64,000 bases of DNA from Actinomadura fibrosa (GCF_900659615.1 NZ_CAACUY010000004.1:62001-126000); one strand, 5' to 3'. Shown: positions 1 through 8,960, numbered from the stretch's first letter. The notes: generated by a model from the letters alone, not told the origin. Program-made: numbers and translations.

Positions 1-1726
1 CGCCGAGCGCCGACGCGGTCACCGTCCTGACCATCCGGTCGTCGCCGCCGACCGGGGCCTCCTTCTCGCGCAGCTCGATCACCGCGGCGATCTGCGGCCG
101 CTCGCGCAGCGCCGTGGCCAGCGCGTGCGGCAGCCGGGCGTCCTTCCGGCCGAACTGCGGCTGCACCTGGAACTGGAACGGGAACTGCGCGTCCAGCCGC
201 GCGGCGGAGGTCTCCTTCCCGCTGGCGCCGACCACCGAGAACAGGCTCATCAGGCCGACGCCGACGGTCAGCGCGATCGTCGTGGTGGCGGTGCGGCGCG
301 GCGCGCGCTGCGCGTTCGCCACCGCGAGCCGCGCCGGCACGCCCCCGAGCAGGACCGGGACGGCGCCCGCGACCCGTCCCAGCGGGCGGATCAGCGCGGG
401 CATCACCGCGATCACCGCGACGAAGAACACCGCGCCGGCGGCCGCCACGATGTACATCGCGGCCTGGCCCTTGGCCATGACGACCGAGCCGAGCACGCCG
501 AGCGCCAGCCCCCCGCCGCCGAGCAGCACCGCGAGGACCGCCCGCAGCCGGCCGAGGCGGAACCGGCCGCTGCCCGGTTCGAGATCGCTGCGCAGCGCCG
601 CGACGGGCGCGACCCGCGTGGCGGCGCGGGCGGGCAGCAGCGCGGACAGGACGGTCACCGCGACGCCCACCGCCAGGCCGACCGCGACCGTCCGGCCGGT
701 GAGCGCGATGCCCTCCACCCGGACCTGCGGGCTCAGGCCCCCGACCAGGCCGAGGGCGCCCGCGCCGAGCCCGAGCCCGGCGGCCAGCCCGAGCAGCGAG
801 CCGACCAGCCCGACGACCGCGGACTCCAGCACGACGCCGCCGAACACCTGGCGGCGGGTCGCGCCGACGCAGCGCAGCAGCGCCATCTCGCGCATGCGCT
901 GCGCGATCAGGATCGAGAAGGTGTTGTAGATGACGAGGGCGGAGACGAGCACCGCCACCATCCCGAAGATCAGCAGCCCGGTCCGGATGACGGTCGTGTC
1001 GGCGCCCGCGGCGGCGGCCAGCTTCGCCGCCAGCTCGTCACCGGTGTAGGTCCGGTAGGACGCGCCGGCGGCCGCGGCGACGGCGCCCTCGCTCCCCCCG
1101 GCGATGTCGAGCTCCTTGTAGCCCTTCTCGCCCGTCATCGCCATCGCGGTCGCCGGGTCGAAGCCGACGGCGCCGCGGAAGGCCGCGTCCGGGTCGATGC
1201 CGAAGTCGACGAGCCCGACCACGGTGAAGCGGTGCGGACGGTTCGCCCGGTCCAGGACCGTCACCGCGTCACCGACCCCGTACCCCTCCCGCTCGGCGGT
1301 GTGGGTGTCGAGGACGGCCTCGGAGGCGCCCTTCGGCGTCCGTCCCTTGTCCACGTCGTAGCGAAGGAGCCGTCCGGAGGGAACCGACATCCCGACGGTG
1401 GGGAGGTCCCCCACCGCCTTGCCGTCCTTGCCGACCAGGGCGGCGTCCCCCTGCACCCTCCCCTGCACCTCCGTCACGCCGGGCAGGGCGGCGACCCGCT
1501 TCAGGACGCCCTCCGGTATGACGGTGTCGGAGTCGTTCCCCCTCGGCAGGACGGCCACATCGACCTTGTCGGCCGACCGCGCGAAGGTCTTCGCGACCCC
1601 CTTGTCCATCGAGTCGGTCAGCACGAACGTCCCGGCGATGAACCCCACGCCGAGGGTGATCGCCAGGCCCGTCAGCAGCAGCCGCAGTTTGTGGGCCCGC
1701 AGGCCCGCCAGCGTCGTCCCCAGCAT
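1..1726 (-). CDS. FtsX/MacB-type ABC transporter permease (C-terminal part outside window)
   Basis: About 575 codons are visible on the minus strand, from an ATG at 1726 to the window edge, so the C-terminus is missing; FtsX-family exporters of this type are usually about 840 residues. The N-terminus is a short cytoplasmic stretch and a first membrane helix (LLLTGLAITLGVGFIAG), followed by a long extracytoplasmic MacB_PCD-like domain. A cluster of three helices follows around residues 250-400 with the AQRMREMALLRCVGA signature that contacts the ATPase. The start lies 4 bp after the stop of the ATPase gene, so the two form one exporter. The substrate is unknown; the family exports lipoproteins, peptides or drugs. 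Confidence 0.9.
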   Translation of the reverse strand, partial: MLGTTLAGLRAHKLRLLLTGLAITLGVGFIAGTFVLTDSMDKGVAKTFARSADKVDVAVLPRGNDSDTVIPEGVLKRVAALPGVTEVQGRVQGDAALVGKDGKAVGDLPTVGMSVPSGRLLRYDVDKGRTPKGASEAVLDTHTAEREGYGVGDAVTVLDRANRPHRFTVVGLVDFGIDPDAAFRGAVGFDPATAMAMTGEKGYKELDIAGGSEGAVAAAAGASYRTYTGDELAAKLAAAAGADTTVIRTGLLIFGMVAVLVSALVIYNTFSILIAQRMREMALLRCVGATRRQVFGGVVLESAVVGLVGSLLGLAAGLGLGAGALGLVGGLSPQVRVEGIALTGRTVAVGLAVGVAVTVLSALLPARAATRVAPVAALRSDLEPGSGRFRLGRLRAVLAVLLGGGGLALGVLGSVVMAKGQAAMYIVAAAGAVFFVAVIAVMPALIRPLGRVAGAVPVLLGGVPARLAVANAQRAPRRTATTTIALTVGVGLMSLFSVVGASGKETSAARLDAQFPFQFQVQPQFGRKDARLPHALATALRERPQIAAVIELREKEAPVGGDDRMVRTVTASALG

Positions 1727-1730
1727 CGGC

Positions 1731-2501
1731 TCAGGCCCCCAGGCTCTTCAGCCGGTCGAGCACGGCGTCCGGCGTCGGGCCGACGATCTCGCTCGTGATC
1801 GACCCGTCGCGCAGGAACACCACCCGGTCGGCGTAGGACGCGGCGACCGGGTCATGGGTCACCATCACGATCGTCCGGCCCATCTCGCGGACGGACGCCC
1901 GCAGGAAGCCGAGCACCTCCGCGCCGGACCGCGAGTCTAGGTTGCCGGTCGGCTCGTCCGCGAAGATGACGTCGGGCCGGGCGACGAGGGCGCGCGCGCA
2001 CGCCACCCGCTGCTGCTGCCCGCCCGACAGCTCGTTCGGCCGGTGCTTCAGCCGGTCGCGGAGCCCCACCACGTCGACGACCTGGTCGAACCACGACCGG
2101 TCCACCTTGCGGCCGGCGAGGTCCAGGGGCAGCAGGATGTTCTGCTCGGCGGTCAGCGTCGGCAGCAGGTTGAACGCCTGGAACACGAAGCCGACCCGGT
2201 CGCGGCGCAGCATCGTCAGCTGCCGGTCGCCCATCGCGGTGATCTCGGCGTCACCCAGCACGATCCGGCCGCCGCTGACCGTGTCGAGCCCCGCCAGGCA
2301 GTGCATCAGCGTGGACTTCCCGGACCCGGACGGCCCCATGATCGCGGTGAAGGCGCCGCGGGCGAACGCGACGCCGACCCCGCGCAGCGCGTGCACGGCG
2401 GCGTCGCCCGACCCGTACACCTTCGACACCCCCTCGGCCACGACGGCCGGGACGGCGGAGGCGGGCGCCCCTCCGGGCGGGCTGGTGAACGTGCTGGTCA
2501 C
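1731..2501 (-). CDS. ABC transporter ATP-binding protein (MacB/LolD type)
   Basis: A 256-residue nucleotide-binding subunit that powers the adjacent permease. It shows Walker A (GPSGSGKST), Q-loop, signature LSGGQQQRVACARAL, Walker B VIFADEPTGNLD and the switch His in MVTHDP. The reading frame is open to 2687, but I take the GTG at 2501 because an AGGAG ribosome site sits 4-8 bases upstream and the extra N-terminus would be Arg/Ala-rich with no homology. Known members of this family pair with one FtsX-like permease, as here. Confidence 0.92.
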   Translation of the reverse strand: MTSTFTSPPGGAPASAVPAVVAEGVSKVYGSGDAAVHALRGVGVAFARGAFTAIMGPSGSGKSTLMHCLAGLDTVSGGRIVLGDAEITAMGDRQLTMLRRDRVGFVFQAFNLLPTLTAEQNILLPLDLAGRKVDRSWFDQVVDVVGLRDRLKHRPNELSGGQQQRVACARALVARPDVIFADEPTGNLDSRSGAEVLGFLRASVREMGRTIVMVTHDPVAASYADRVVFLRDGSITSEIVGPTPDAVLDRLKSLGA

Positions 2502-2703
2502 GGGGACTCCTTCGGGGACGTGGACGACGTGCTCCACGCTAGGAATCCGCGGCCCCGCCGCCATCGCCCCCGCGGCTGCGCCTGCGTCAGACTTCGGGCC
2601 AGGCCGTCCGGCCGCGTACGACCTGAGTCGTACGGACCCGTCAGTCCTCCCGCCGACCCGGGCGGCGGACGCGACACGTGCGCCCACCCGGCAGGCGCCG
2701 AGC

Positions 2704-2782
2704 GGGCCCGAACGCGGAAAGCGGGGCCGGAGTGCAGGAGGCGGGCCGGAACGCGGAAAGCGGGGCCAGAACGCAGAAAGCG
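2704..2782. repeat. Four tandem 20-bp units
   Basis: Four consecutive units of 19-20 bp (2704-2723, 2724-2743, 2744-2762, 2763-2782), each of the form GGGCC-GAACGCGGAAAGCG with substitutions. They lie between the ABC operon promoter and the chaplin terminator. No coding sense is evident and the function is unknown. Confidence 0.75.
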
Positions 2783-2810
2783 CCGGAGGCCCGCGGGGAG
2801 CCTCCGGCGC
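2780..2810 (-). terminator. Hairpin downstream of the chaplin gene
   Basis: A perfect 11-bp stem (2780-2790 with 2800-2810, GCGCCGGAGGC) and a 9-base loop, 54 bp past the chaplin stop. There is no U-run, as is common for actinomycete terminators. Confidence 0.6.
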
Positions 2811-2863
2811 CGCAGCGCTACGCCGCTACTGGGCGACGGCGTGCCTGGACGGCACGCGCGTCA

Positions 2864-3106
2864 TCAGCGGATCGACTGGGCGGCGGCGGCACCGCCGCCC
2901 TGGCAGCCGGCGCCGGTCTGGCCCACCACCGCCACGGCGTTGCCGCAGACGCTGAGCGGCACCGAGGCGGGGGCGACGGCCTGGTTGCCCGAGAGCACCC
3001 CGGCGGCACCGCTGGTGCCGATGTCGGCGTTCGCGGGGGCGGCGGACAGGATCGCACCGGTGACGGCAAAGCCGAGGATGCCGGTGGCGGCGAGCTTCTT
3101 GATCAC
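2864..3106 (-). CDS. Small chaplin-family surface protein
   Basis: An 80-residue secreted protein. A Sec signal peptide (basic MIKK, hydrophobic core, cleavage near APANA-D) is followed by one chaplin domain: GVLSGN, a VPLSVCGN segment, VAVVG and a second cysteine in GAGC. Chaplins are short amphipathic amyloid-forming proteins that coat aerial hyphae and spores of streptomycetes and relatives; two cysteines form the conserved disulfide. The length matches the short, non-sortase chaplin class. GTG start with GGGAGGA 8 bases upstream. The 159-bp leader to the next gene probably holds its promoter; I could not assign boxes with confidence. It supports a spore-forming, mycelial host. Confidence 0.85.
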   Translation of the reverse strand: MIKKLAATGILGFAVTGAILSAAPANADIGTSGAAGVLSGNQAVAPASVPLSVCGNAVAVVGQTGAGCQGGGAAAAQSIR

Positions 3107-3265
3107 GAGAATCCTCCCGTACGTCGGGCTCTGGGAGCCCGCACTGACATTGCCGACGCCTTCCGAAAGGATGACGTCGCGTACGGTAGTTACTCAGCTA
3201 CTTTCCGGTAGGAGGATCGGAAACGCCAGACGAAGGCAAAAAGACATCACGGAGCAATCAAGCTG

Positions 3266-3958
3266 TTACTTGAAGTGACCACTTTGACCACTTTTGATCA
3301 AGCCCGTCTCGTAGGCGAAGACGACGGCCTGCACCCGGTCGCGCAGCCCGAGCTTCATCAGGATCCGCCCCATGTGCGTCTTCACCGTCGCCTCCGACAC
3401 GTACAGCCGCTCGGCGATCTCCGCGTTCGACATGCCCCGCGCCACGAGCATGAGCACCTCGCGCTCGCGCTCGGTCAGGGTCTCCAGCGCGCCGCCCGAC
3501 GGGTCCCCGCCGTCCGGGAGGTGCACCGCGAACCGGTCCAGCAGCCGCTTCGTCGTGCTCGGCGCCACCACCGCGTCCCCCGAGTGCACCGCCTTGATCG
3601 CCTCGATGAGCTGCGCCGGCCCGGCGTCCTTCAGCAGGAACCCGCCCGCGCCCGCCTTGATCGCCGCGAACGCGTACTCGTCCAGGTCGAACGTGGTCAG
3701 GATGATCACCTTCGGGCCGGACCCCGCCGCCACCCGCCGCGTCGCCTCGATGCCGTCCATCCGCGGCATCCGCACGTCCATCAGGACGACGTCGGCCCGC
3801 ACGGTCCGCAGCAGCTCCAGCGCCTGGACGCCGTCCGGCGCCTCGCCCACCACCTCGATGTCGGGCTGGGCGTCCAGCACCATCGTGAACCCGGCCCGCA
3901 CGAGCTCCTGATCGTCCACCAGGACGACCCGGATGGGCCCGCTCCGCTCCTCGCTCAT
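3266..3958 (-). CDS. NarL/LuxR-family response regulator
   Basis: 230 residues. An N-terminal receiver domain with acidic pocket D15/D16, phospho-acceptor D61 in VVLMDVRMP and the conserved Lys in FLLKDAG. A C-terminal LuxR-type helix-turn-helix follows (LTEREREVLMLVARGMSNAEIAERL...VKTHMGRI). Its ATG overlaps the stop of the upstream histidine kinase by 4 bp, so the two are translationally coupled partners. Targets are unknown; neither the chaplin nor the ABC exporter is in the same transcription unit. Confidence 0.95.
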   Translation of the reverse strand: MSEERSGPIRVVLVDDQELVRAGFTMVLDAQPDIEVVGEAPDGVQALELLRTVRADVVLMDVRMPRMDGIEATRRVAAGSGPKVIILTTFDLDEYAFAAIKAGAGGFLLKDAGPAQLIEAIKAVHSGDAVVAPSTTKRLLDRFAVHLPDGGDPSGGALETLTEREREVLMLVARGMSNAEIAERLYVSEATVKTHMGRILMKLGLRDRVQAVVFAYETGLIKSGQSGHFK

Positions 3959-5121
3959 GCAGCTTCTTCCCTCGTCGGAATGCTGGCGACCACCTCGAAG
4001 CCGCCGCCCGGCCGCGGCGCGGCGCGGACGCTGCCGCCGTACATGGCGGCACGCTCGCGCATCCCCACCAGGCCGTGGCCTCGCCCGTCGCCGGGCACCG
4101 CGGCACCGCGGCCGTCATCGACGACGCGGACCTCGACCACATCCCCCCGGTAGCGCAGGCACACGTCCGCCGCGGCCTTCGGACCTGCGTGCCTGAGCGT
4201 ATTGGTGAGCGCCTCCTGGACGATCCGGAAGACCGCGAGCTGCCGTCCCTCCGACATCGCCGCGGGCGTCCCGTCCACCGCGAACTCCACCGGCAGCCCG
4301 GACGTGCGGACCTGCGTGACGAGGTCCTCCAGCTGCGAGACACCGGGCTGGGGCGCGTACGCTCCGGCGTCGTCGTTCTCGCGCAGCACGCCGAGCAGGC
4401 GCCGCATCTCCGCCAGCGCGAGCCGTCCGGTCGAGGAGATCGCCTCCAGCGCCTGCCTGGCCCGGCCCACATCGCTGTCGATGGCGTAGGACGCGCCGTC
4501 GGCCTGCACCACGATCACGCTCACGTTGTGGGCGATGACGTCGTGCAGCTCCCGGGCGATGCGGGCGCGCTCGGCGGCCATCGCCATCCGCACCTCGGTG
4601 TCGCGCTCGCGTTCGAGCCGCGCGGCCCTCTCCTCCACCGACCGCAGGTACGCCCGGCGCGTCCGCATGTGCAGGCCGAGGATCCACGTGCCCGCGACCA
4701 CCGCCGTCATCGTGACGAACGTCGTCCTCATGTCGTCGCCCCCCTCCGGATACCGGAGGGCCATCAGCAGGGCCCCGAGCTCGCCCACCGCGAGCGCCCC
4801 GAGCCCCCAGCGGAGCGTGCAGCCTGCGGCCACCGTGTAGACGCAGGTGAGGACGCCGATATTGCCAGGCAGAGGGATGATGCCGATGGCGCACTGCACG
4901 GCCGAGACGAGTCCGACCACCGTCAAAACCGTCCGCGGGTACGTCCTACGCCATATGAGAGGCACCACCAGGAGAATCGTGAAAATCGCCAGCTTCTCGC
5001 GGCCGACCTGAGGGTCGCCGTAGAGCATCCCCGGAAGGGAGACGAGCAGCAGAGGGGCCGCGAAGAACGCGTCCACCAGCGGCTTCTTGCCGCGCATCCA
5101 CTCCCACCACCTGCCCACCAT
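3955..5121 (-). CDS. NarL-type sensor histidine kinase
   Basis: 388 residues with four to five membrane helices in the first ~150 residues, a short coiled linker (ARLERERDTEVRMAMAAERARIARELHD), HisKA_3 dimerisation with phospho-acceptor H193 in RELHDVIAHNVS, and a C-terminal HATPase with VDDGRG and GHGLVGMRERA. There is almost no extracytoplasmic sensor, so it likely senses within or at the membrane. The frame is open much further upstream, but the ATG at 5121 starts exactly at the first recognisable segment (MVGRWWEWMRGKK). It works with the response regulator just downstream. Confidence 0.93.
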   Translation of the reverse strand: MVGRWWEWMRGKKPLVDAFFAAPLLLVSLPGMLYGDPQVGREKLAIFTILLVVPLIWRRTYPRTVLTVVGLVSAVQCAIGIIPLPGNIGVLTCVYTVAAGCTLRWGLGALAVGELGALLMALRYPEGGDDMRTTFVTMTAVVAGTWILGLHMRTRRAYLRSVEERAARLERERDTEVRMAMAAERARIARELHDVIAHNVSVIVVQADGASYAIDSDVGRARQALEAISSTGRLALAEMRRLLGVLRENDDAGAYAPQPGVSQLEDLVTQVRTSGLPVEFAVDGTPAAMSEGRQLAVFRIVQEALTNTLRHAGPKAAADVCLRYRGDVVEVRVVDDGRGAAVPGDGRGHGLVGMRERAAMYGGSVRAAPRPGGGFEVVASIPTREEAA

Positions 5122-5256
5122 GGGGACAGGGTATGTACGCGCCGCCCGCACCCGGATCGGCCGCAGGTCGGAGCCGGGTCCGCCGCAGGGATGGTCCTGC
5201 GCGGCACCCTGCCGGGACGTCCGCCGCGGCACGTCCGGCGCGGTAACGTCGCCAGT
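5122..5256. promoter_or_regulatory. Divergent promoter region (histidine kinase / MidA-like gene)
   Basis: 135 bp between two divergent genes. Just before the GTG of the plus-strand gene lies GGTAACGTCGCCAGTG. The TAACGT at 5243-5248 would serve as a -10 box only 8 bases before the start codon, and no ribosome site is visible, so a leaderless transcript is likely for the methyltransferase. Confidence 0.45.
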
Positions 5257-6309
5257 GTGACGGCGTTGGCGACCGAGTGGCTGACATGGCGCACCGCGAT
5301 GGAGCGGGCGTTGTACGGGGAGGGCGGGTTCTACCGGCGCGGTGAGCGTCCAGCCGAGCACTTCCGCACCTCGGTGCACGCCTCGCCGCGCTTCGCGGCC
5401 GCGATCGCCCGGCTGCTCGTGGACGTCGACGCCGCGCTCGGCCGCCCCGACCGCCTCGACCTGGTCGACGTGGGCGCCGGATCCGGCCGGCTGCTGGCCA
5501 ACGTGCTCGCCTCCGTCCCGCCCGGCCTGGCCGGACGGCTCGCGCCGACCGCGGTCGAGATCGCGTCCCGCCCGCCCGACGTGCCCGCCCGGATCGCCTG
5601 GCGGCCCGACCTGCCCGAGGAGATCACCGGGCTCGCGGTGGCGAACGAGTGGCTCGACAACGTCCCGCTCGACGTGGTCGAACGCACCCCGGACGGGCTC
5701 CGCACCGTCCTCGTCGACCCGGCCAGCGGCACCGAGCGCAGCGGCTCCGAGCCGTCTGCCGAGGACCTCGACTGGCTGGAGCGGTGGTGGCCGCTCGGCG
5801 AGCCCGGCGACCGCGCCGAGATCGGCCGTCCGCGCTGCGCGGCGTGGGCCTCGGTCGTCCGGCGGATCCGGCGGGGCCTCGCGGTCGCCGTGGACTACTC
5901 CCACTCCCGCGACTCCCGGCCCGTGTACGGGACGCTGACCGGATACCGCGACGGCGCGACGGTCCCCGCCGTCCCGGACGGGTCGTGCGACGTCACGGCG
6001 CACGTCGCCCTCGACGCCTGCGCGATCGCGGGGGAACGCGTAGGCGCCACGGCCGGTGTCCTGACGACCCAGCGCGCCGCCCTCCGCGCGCTCGGCCTGT
6101 CCGGGGCCCGTCCCCCGATCGAGATGGCCCGCGCCGACCCGCGCGGCTACCTGGCCGCGCTGTGCCACGCGGGCGAGGACGCGGAGCTCACCGACCCGTC
6201 CGGGCTGGGCGGTTTCGGGTGGCTCGCCCAGTCGGTCGGCATTCCCCTGCCCGCCTCGCTGCCCGCCGGGAGCGCGCCCACCGGAGTCCCGTCCACCGCG
6301 GACCGTTGA
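5257..6309 (+). CDS. MidA/NDUFAF7-like SAM-dependent methyltransferase (DUF185)
   Basis: 350 residues. SAM motif I is DVGAGSGRLL and the family-diagnostic motif is VANEWLDNVPLDVVE. In mitochondria the DUF185 protein NDUFAF7/MidA dimethylates an arginine of the complex I subunit NDUFS2, the NuoD homologue, during assembly. A stand-alone NuoD paralogue lies 5 kb downstream in this window, which makes a related role attractive but unproven. GTG start at 5257, probably leaderless. The stop codon abuts the P450 stop (TGA then TCA, no spacer). Confidence 0.85.
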   Translation: MTALATEWLTWRTAMERALYGEGGFYRRGERPAEHFRTSVHASPRFAAAIARLLVDVDAALGRPDRLDLVDVGAGSGRLLANVLASVPPGLAGRLAPTAVEIASRPPDVPARIAWRPDLPEEITGLAVANEWLDNVPLDVVERTPDGLRTVLVDPASGTERSGSEPSAEDLDWLERWWPLGEPGDRAEIGRPRCAAWASVVRRIRRGLAVAVDYSHSRDSRPVYGTLTGYRDGATVPAVPDGSCDVTAHVALDACAIAGERVGATAGVLTTQRAALRALGLSGARPPIEMARADPRGYLAALCHAGEDAELTDPSGLGGFGWLAQSVGIPLPASLPAGSAPTGVPSTADR

Positions 6310-7518
6310 TCAGCATTCGACCTGGAGGGACTCCAGGCCCCGCAGGACGTATCCGGGCTTCCACTTCGGCTCCGCGGCGAGGCGCAGGCGCGGGGCCGCG
6401 CTGAGGAGCGCGCTGTAGGACTCTGCCAGTTCGATGCGGGCGAGCGGGGCGCCCAGGCAGTAATGGATGCCCAGCCCGAACGTGATGTGCGGATTGGGGT
6501 CGCGTGCGAGATCGAGGCGGTCCGGGTCCGCGAAGACCTCCGGGTCACGGTTGGCGGAGGCGAACTGGAGGGCGACCTCGGCGCCGCGCGGGATGTCGAC
6601 TCCGGCGACCGTGATGTCCTCCAGCACCCAGCGCTCGAACATGGGGGCCGGAGTGTCGTAGCGGAGCAATTCCTCAACCGCCGTAGGGACGAGCGAGAGG
6701 TCGCCTCTCAGCCGCTCAAGTTCGCCGGGATTGCGGAAGAGCGACCACCATCCGTTGCCTGTCGCGTTGACCGTGGCCTCATGGCCCGCGTTGAGGAGCA
6801 GGACGCAGGTGCCGATGAGTTCATCCTCAGTGAGTCGGTCTCCTTCGTCCACAACCTGTGTAAGAGCGGTGATGAGGTCGTCCCGGGGCTCGTCGCGGCG
6901 GGTCCGGGCCAGAGCGCGCAGGTAGTCGGAGAACTCGACGGCGGCGCGGACGGCCGTCCGCTGCGCCTCCTCGGGCGGGTTCAGCTCGTACATCCCGCAG
7001 ATGTCGGCGGACCAGGGACGGAGCAGGGACCGGTCCTCCGCGGGGACGCCGAGCATCTCGGCGATCACGTTGACCGGGAGCGGCTCGGCCACCTCCGCGA
7101 GGAGGTCGCCGCCGCCCTTGGCCGCCAGCGCCCCGGCCAGGTCCCCGGCGAGGCGCCGGATCATCGGCCGCAGCCCCTCCACCATCCGCGCGGTGAACGC
7201 CTTCGACACGAGCCTGCGCAGGCGGGTGTGCGTGGGCGGCTCGACGTCGAGCATCCCGGCGCGGATGAGGTCCCAGAATGGCTTGAGGAACTCCGCCTCC
7301 GGCCGCTGCCCGAACTCCTCGTGCCCGGCGACGTGCAGGTAGGTACGTCCGAGCCGCCGGTCGCGCAGCAACGCGTTCACGTCCTCGTACCGGCTGATCA
7401 CCCACTGGGAGGTGGGCTCGTGGAAGAAGACCGGACGCTCCGCCCGGAGCTCCTCGAACGCCGGATAGGGGTCCGCCACGAAGGCCGGCGACCACGGGTC
7501 GTACGACAGATCGCTCAT
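6310..7518 (-). CDS. Cytochrome P450
   Basis: 402 residues, the usual length of soluble bacterial P450s. I-helix oxygen-binding motif NAGHEATVNATGN, ExxR in EELLRYD, and the heme-ligand loop FGLGIHYCLGAPLAR with C354. The I-helix is AGHEA where many have AG-ET, still a common bacterial variant. Stop-to-start ATGA overlap with the upstream MarR gene shows co-transcription. The substrate is unknown; the neighbourhood suggests xenobiotic or secondary metabolite oxidation under MarR control. No ferredoxin gene is beside it, so redox partners must come from elsewhere. Confidence 0.95.
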   Translation of the reverse strand: MSDLSYDPWSPAFVADPYPAFEELRAERPVFFHEPTSQWVISRYEDVNALLRDRRLGRTYLHVAGHEEFGQRPEAEFLKPFWDLIRAGMLDVEPPTHTRLRRLVSKAFTARMVEGLRPMIRRLAGDLAGALAAKGGGDLLAEVAEPLPVNVIAEMLGVPAEDRSLLRPWSADICGMYELNPPEEAQRTAVRAAVEFSDYLRALARTRRDEPRDDLITALTQVVDEGDRLTEDELIGTCVLLLNAGHEATVNATGNGWWSLFRNPGELERLRGDLSLVPTAVEELLRYDTPAPMFERWVLEDITVAGVDIPRGAEVALQFASANRDPEVFADPDRLDLARDPNPHITFGLGIHYCLGAPLARIELAESYSALLSAAPRLRLAAEPKWKPGYVLRGLESLQVEC

Positions 7519-8024
7519 ATCCCGACAATAGGCGCGCCCTGGTCATCGTGCAGGCGGGCGACCGAGCGCGGTGCGAGGTGGCGCGCCAGGACGCCCAGCG
7601 CGGCAGTGACCTCGGCGACGACCTCGGCGGTGACGGCCCCGTCGGCGCCATGCTCGGCGTCCCGCTCGGCGTTGAGCGCGGCGGCCAGGGCGGCGTCGAT
7701 GCTCGTCGAGCGAACCTCGGCCACCCGCTCGGACACCGTGTCGGCCACGCGCACCAGGGAGCGGCGGCGGTCGGCCGGATCGGGCGCGGTCACGACCGAC
7801 CCCGTCTCCCTGAGCCGCGCGACGGCGGTCGAGACCTGGCTCTGCGGCAGGCCGGTCCGCTCGGCGATCTCACCGACCGCGCTGTCCGGATGGTCGACGA
7901 TGTCGCTCAGCACGACGAGCACGGCGCGGGTTCCGCCCCGCGGCCCGCCGCGCGGGGCCGGCATGACCTCCTCACCGATCTTCATCAGCGTGCGGCCCAG
8001 CAGGAAGAGCTCCACTCCGTTCAT
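7515..8024 (-). CDS. MarR-family transcriptional regulator
   Basis: 169 residues from ATG 8024. Winged-helix core: VLVVLSDIVDHPDSAVGEIAERTGLPQSQVSTAVARLRETGSV, then the wing VTAPDPADRRRSLVRV. The frame is open to an ATG at 8054, but that start would lie inside the operator palindromes, so the start at 8024 is preferred. The gene leads the P450 operon and is divergent from the frameshifted alpha/beta hydrolase; both promoters should fall in the 8025-8122 region that carries its probable operators. Confidence 0.88.
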   Translation of the reverse strand: MNGVELFLLGRTLMKIGEEVMPAPRGGPRGGTRAVLVVLSDIVDHPDSAVGEIAERTGLPQSQVSTAVARLRETGSVVTAPDPADRRRSLVRVADTVSERVAEVRSTSIDAALAAALNAERDAEHGADGAVTAEVVAEVTAALGVLARHLAPRSVARLHDDQGAPIVGI

Positions 8025-8037
8025 GCCCACCAACTTA

Positions 8038-8079
8038 CATCTTTCTAGATGCATCTTTATTAATACATCTAATTAGATG
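8038..8079. promoter_or_regulatory. Twin MarR operator, CATCT-N4-AGATG x2
   Basis: Two copies of CATCT-N4-AGATG: 8038-8051 (spacer TTCT) and 8066-8079 (CATCTAATTAGATG, a perfect palindrome). They are 28 bp apart start to start. A third half site CATCT at 8052-8056 makes AGATGCATCT palindromic as well. The AT-rich stretch lies between divergent genes directly upstream of the MarR gene, the classic position for autoregulation. Confidence 0.75.
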
Positions 8080-8122
8080 CTTTACGGTGGGAGCGAGATC
8101 ACCGGCAACCAGGAGGAACATC

Positions 8123-8960
8123 GTGAAGACCGGCCTGCACCCCGTCCCCGGCGCCGAGCTGTACTACGAGATCCGAGGCGACGCCCCGCTGCTGGTCATC
8201 GGGCAGAGCGGAGACGGCGACGCGAGCCGCACCGTGGACCTCGTCGACCGGCTGGCCTCGCACTACACCGTGCTCACTTACGACCGGCGGGGCCTGTCCC
8301 GGACGAAGGTCGTAGACCCGGCCGCGCCCGTCTCGCCCGAGACCCACGCCGAGGACGTCCATCACCTTCTCGCCGATTTCACCGATGAGCCCGCGCTCAT
8401 GCTCGGATGCAGCCTCGGAGCCCTCTTCGGCCTCCATCTGGCCGCCGCGCATCCCGGCCAGGTCTCGATCCTCATCGCCCACGACCCCGCCACGCCCGGA
8501 CTGCTGTCCCCGGACGACCGCGCCCGCATCGACGGCACGCTCGCGGCCATCGAGGACGCCCACCGCGACGGGGGCTGGCGCGCCGCCATGCCCCATGGTG
8601 GCCGCCGCCACCGGCCTCGACCCGTCCGACCTGAGGTCCGAGCCCGGCATCACGCTCCAGGCCATGAGTCCGGAGCGGGCCGCGAACATGGACTACTTCC
8701 TGTCCAACGACATCCCCCAGTGCCGCCGGAGCGCCCTCGGCGCTGCGGAGGTCAAGGCCGCCGCGGAGTACACGCGCGTCATCGCCGCCGTCGGGCGCGA
8801 CTCCAAGGAAGCCTGGAACCACCAGTGCGCCGTGGAACTGTCCACAGTCCTGGGGACGCCCATCGAGGAGTTCCCAGGCGGCCACAACGGCAACACGGCC
8901 TTCCCCACGGGATTCGCGGAACGCGTCCACGAGCTGTTCCTCGCCGCGACGTCCAGGTGA
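8123..8960 (+). pseudogene. Alpha/beta hydrolase split by a +1 frameshift
   Basis: GTG start at 8123 with AGGAGGA six bases upstream. The first frame reads a normal alpha/beta hydrolase with HG-region, nucleophile elbow GCSLGA and DGGWRAAM; it then loses sense near 8591. From MVAAATGLDP onward the protein continues in the next frame to 8960, including the catalytic His in GGHNG. The total of 838 nt is 279 codons plus one base, consistent with one extra C in the CCCC run at 8591-8594. Without correction the nucleophile and His are not in one polypeptide. It could be a recent pseudogene or a sequencing error. Confidence 0.8.

Noticed and set aside
8123..8960. Programmed +1 frameshift
   Set aside because: No slippery or stop-codon context of known programmed sites at the CCCC run; a simple insertion is the simpler explanation.
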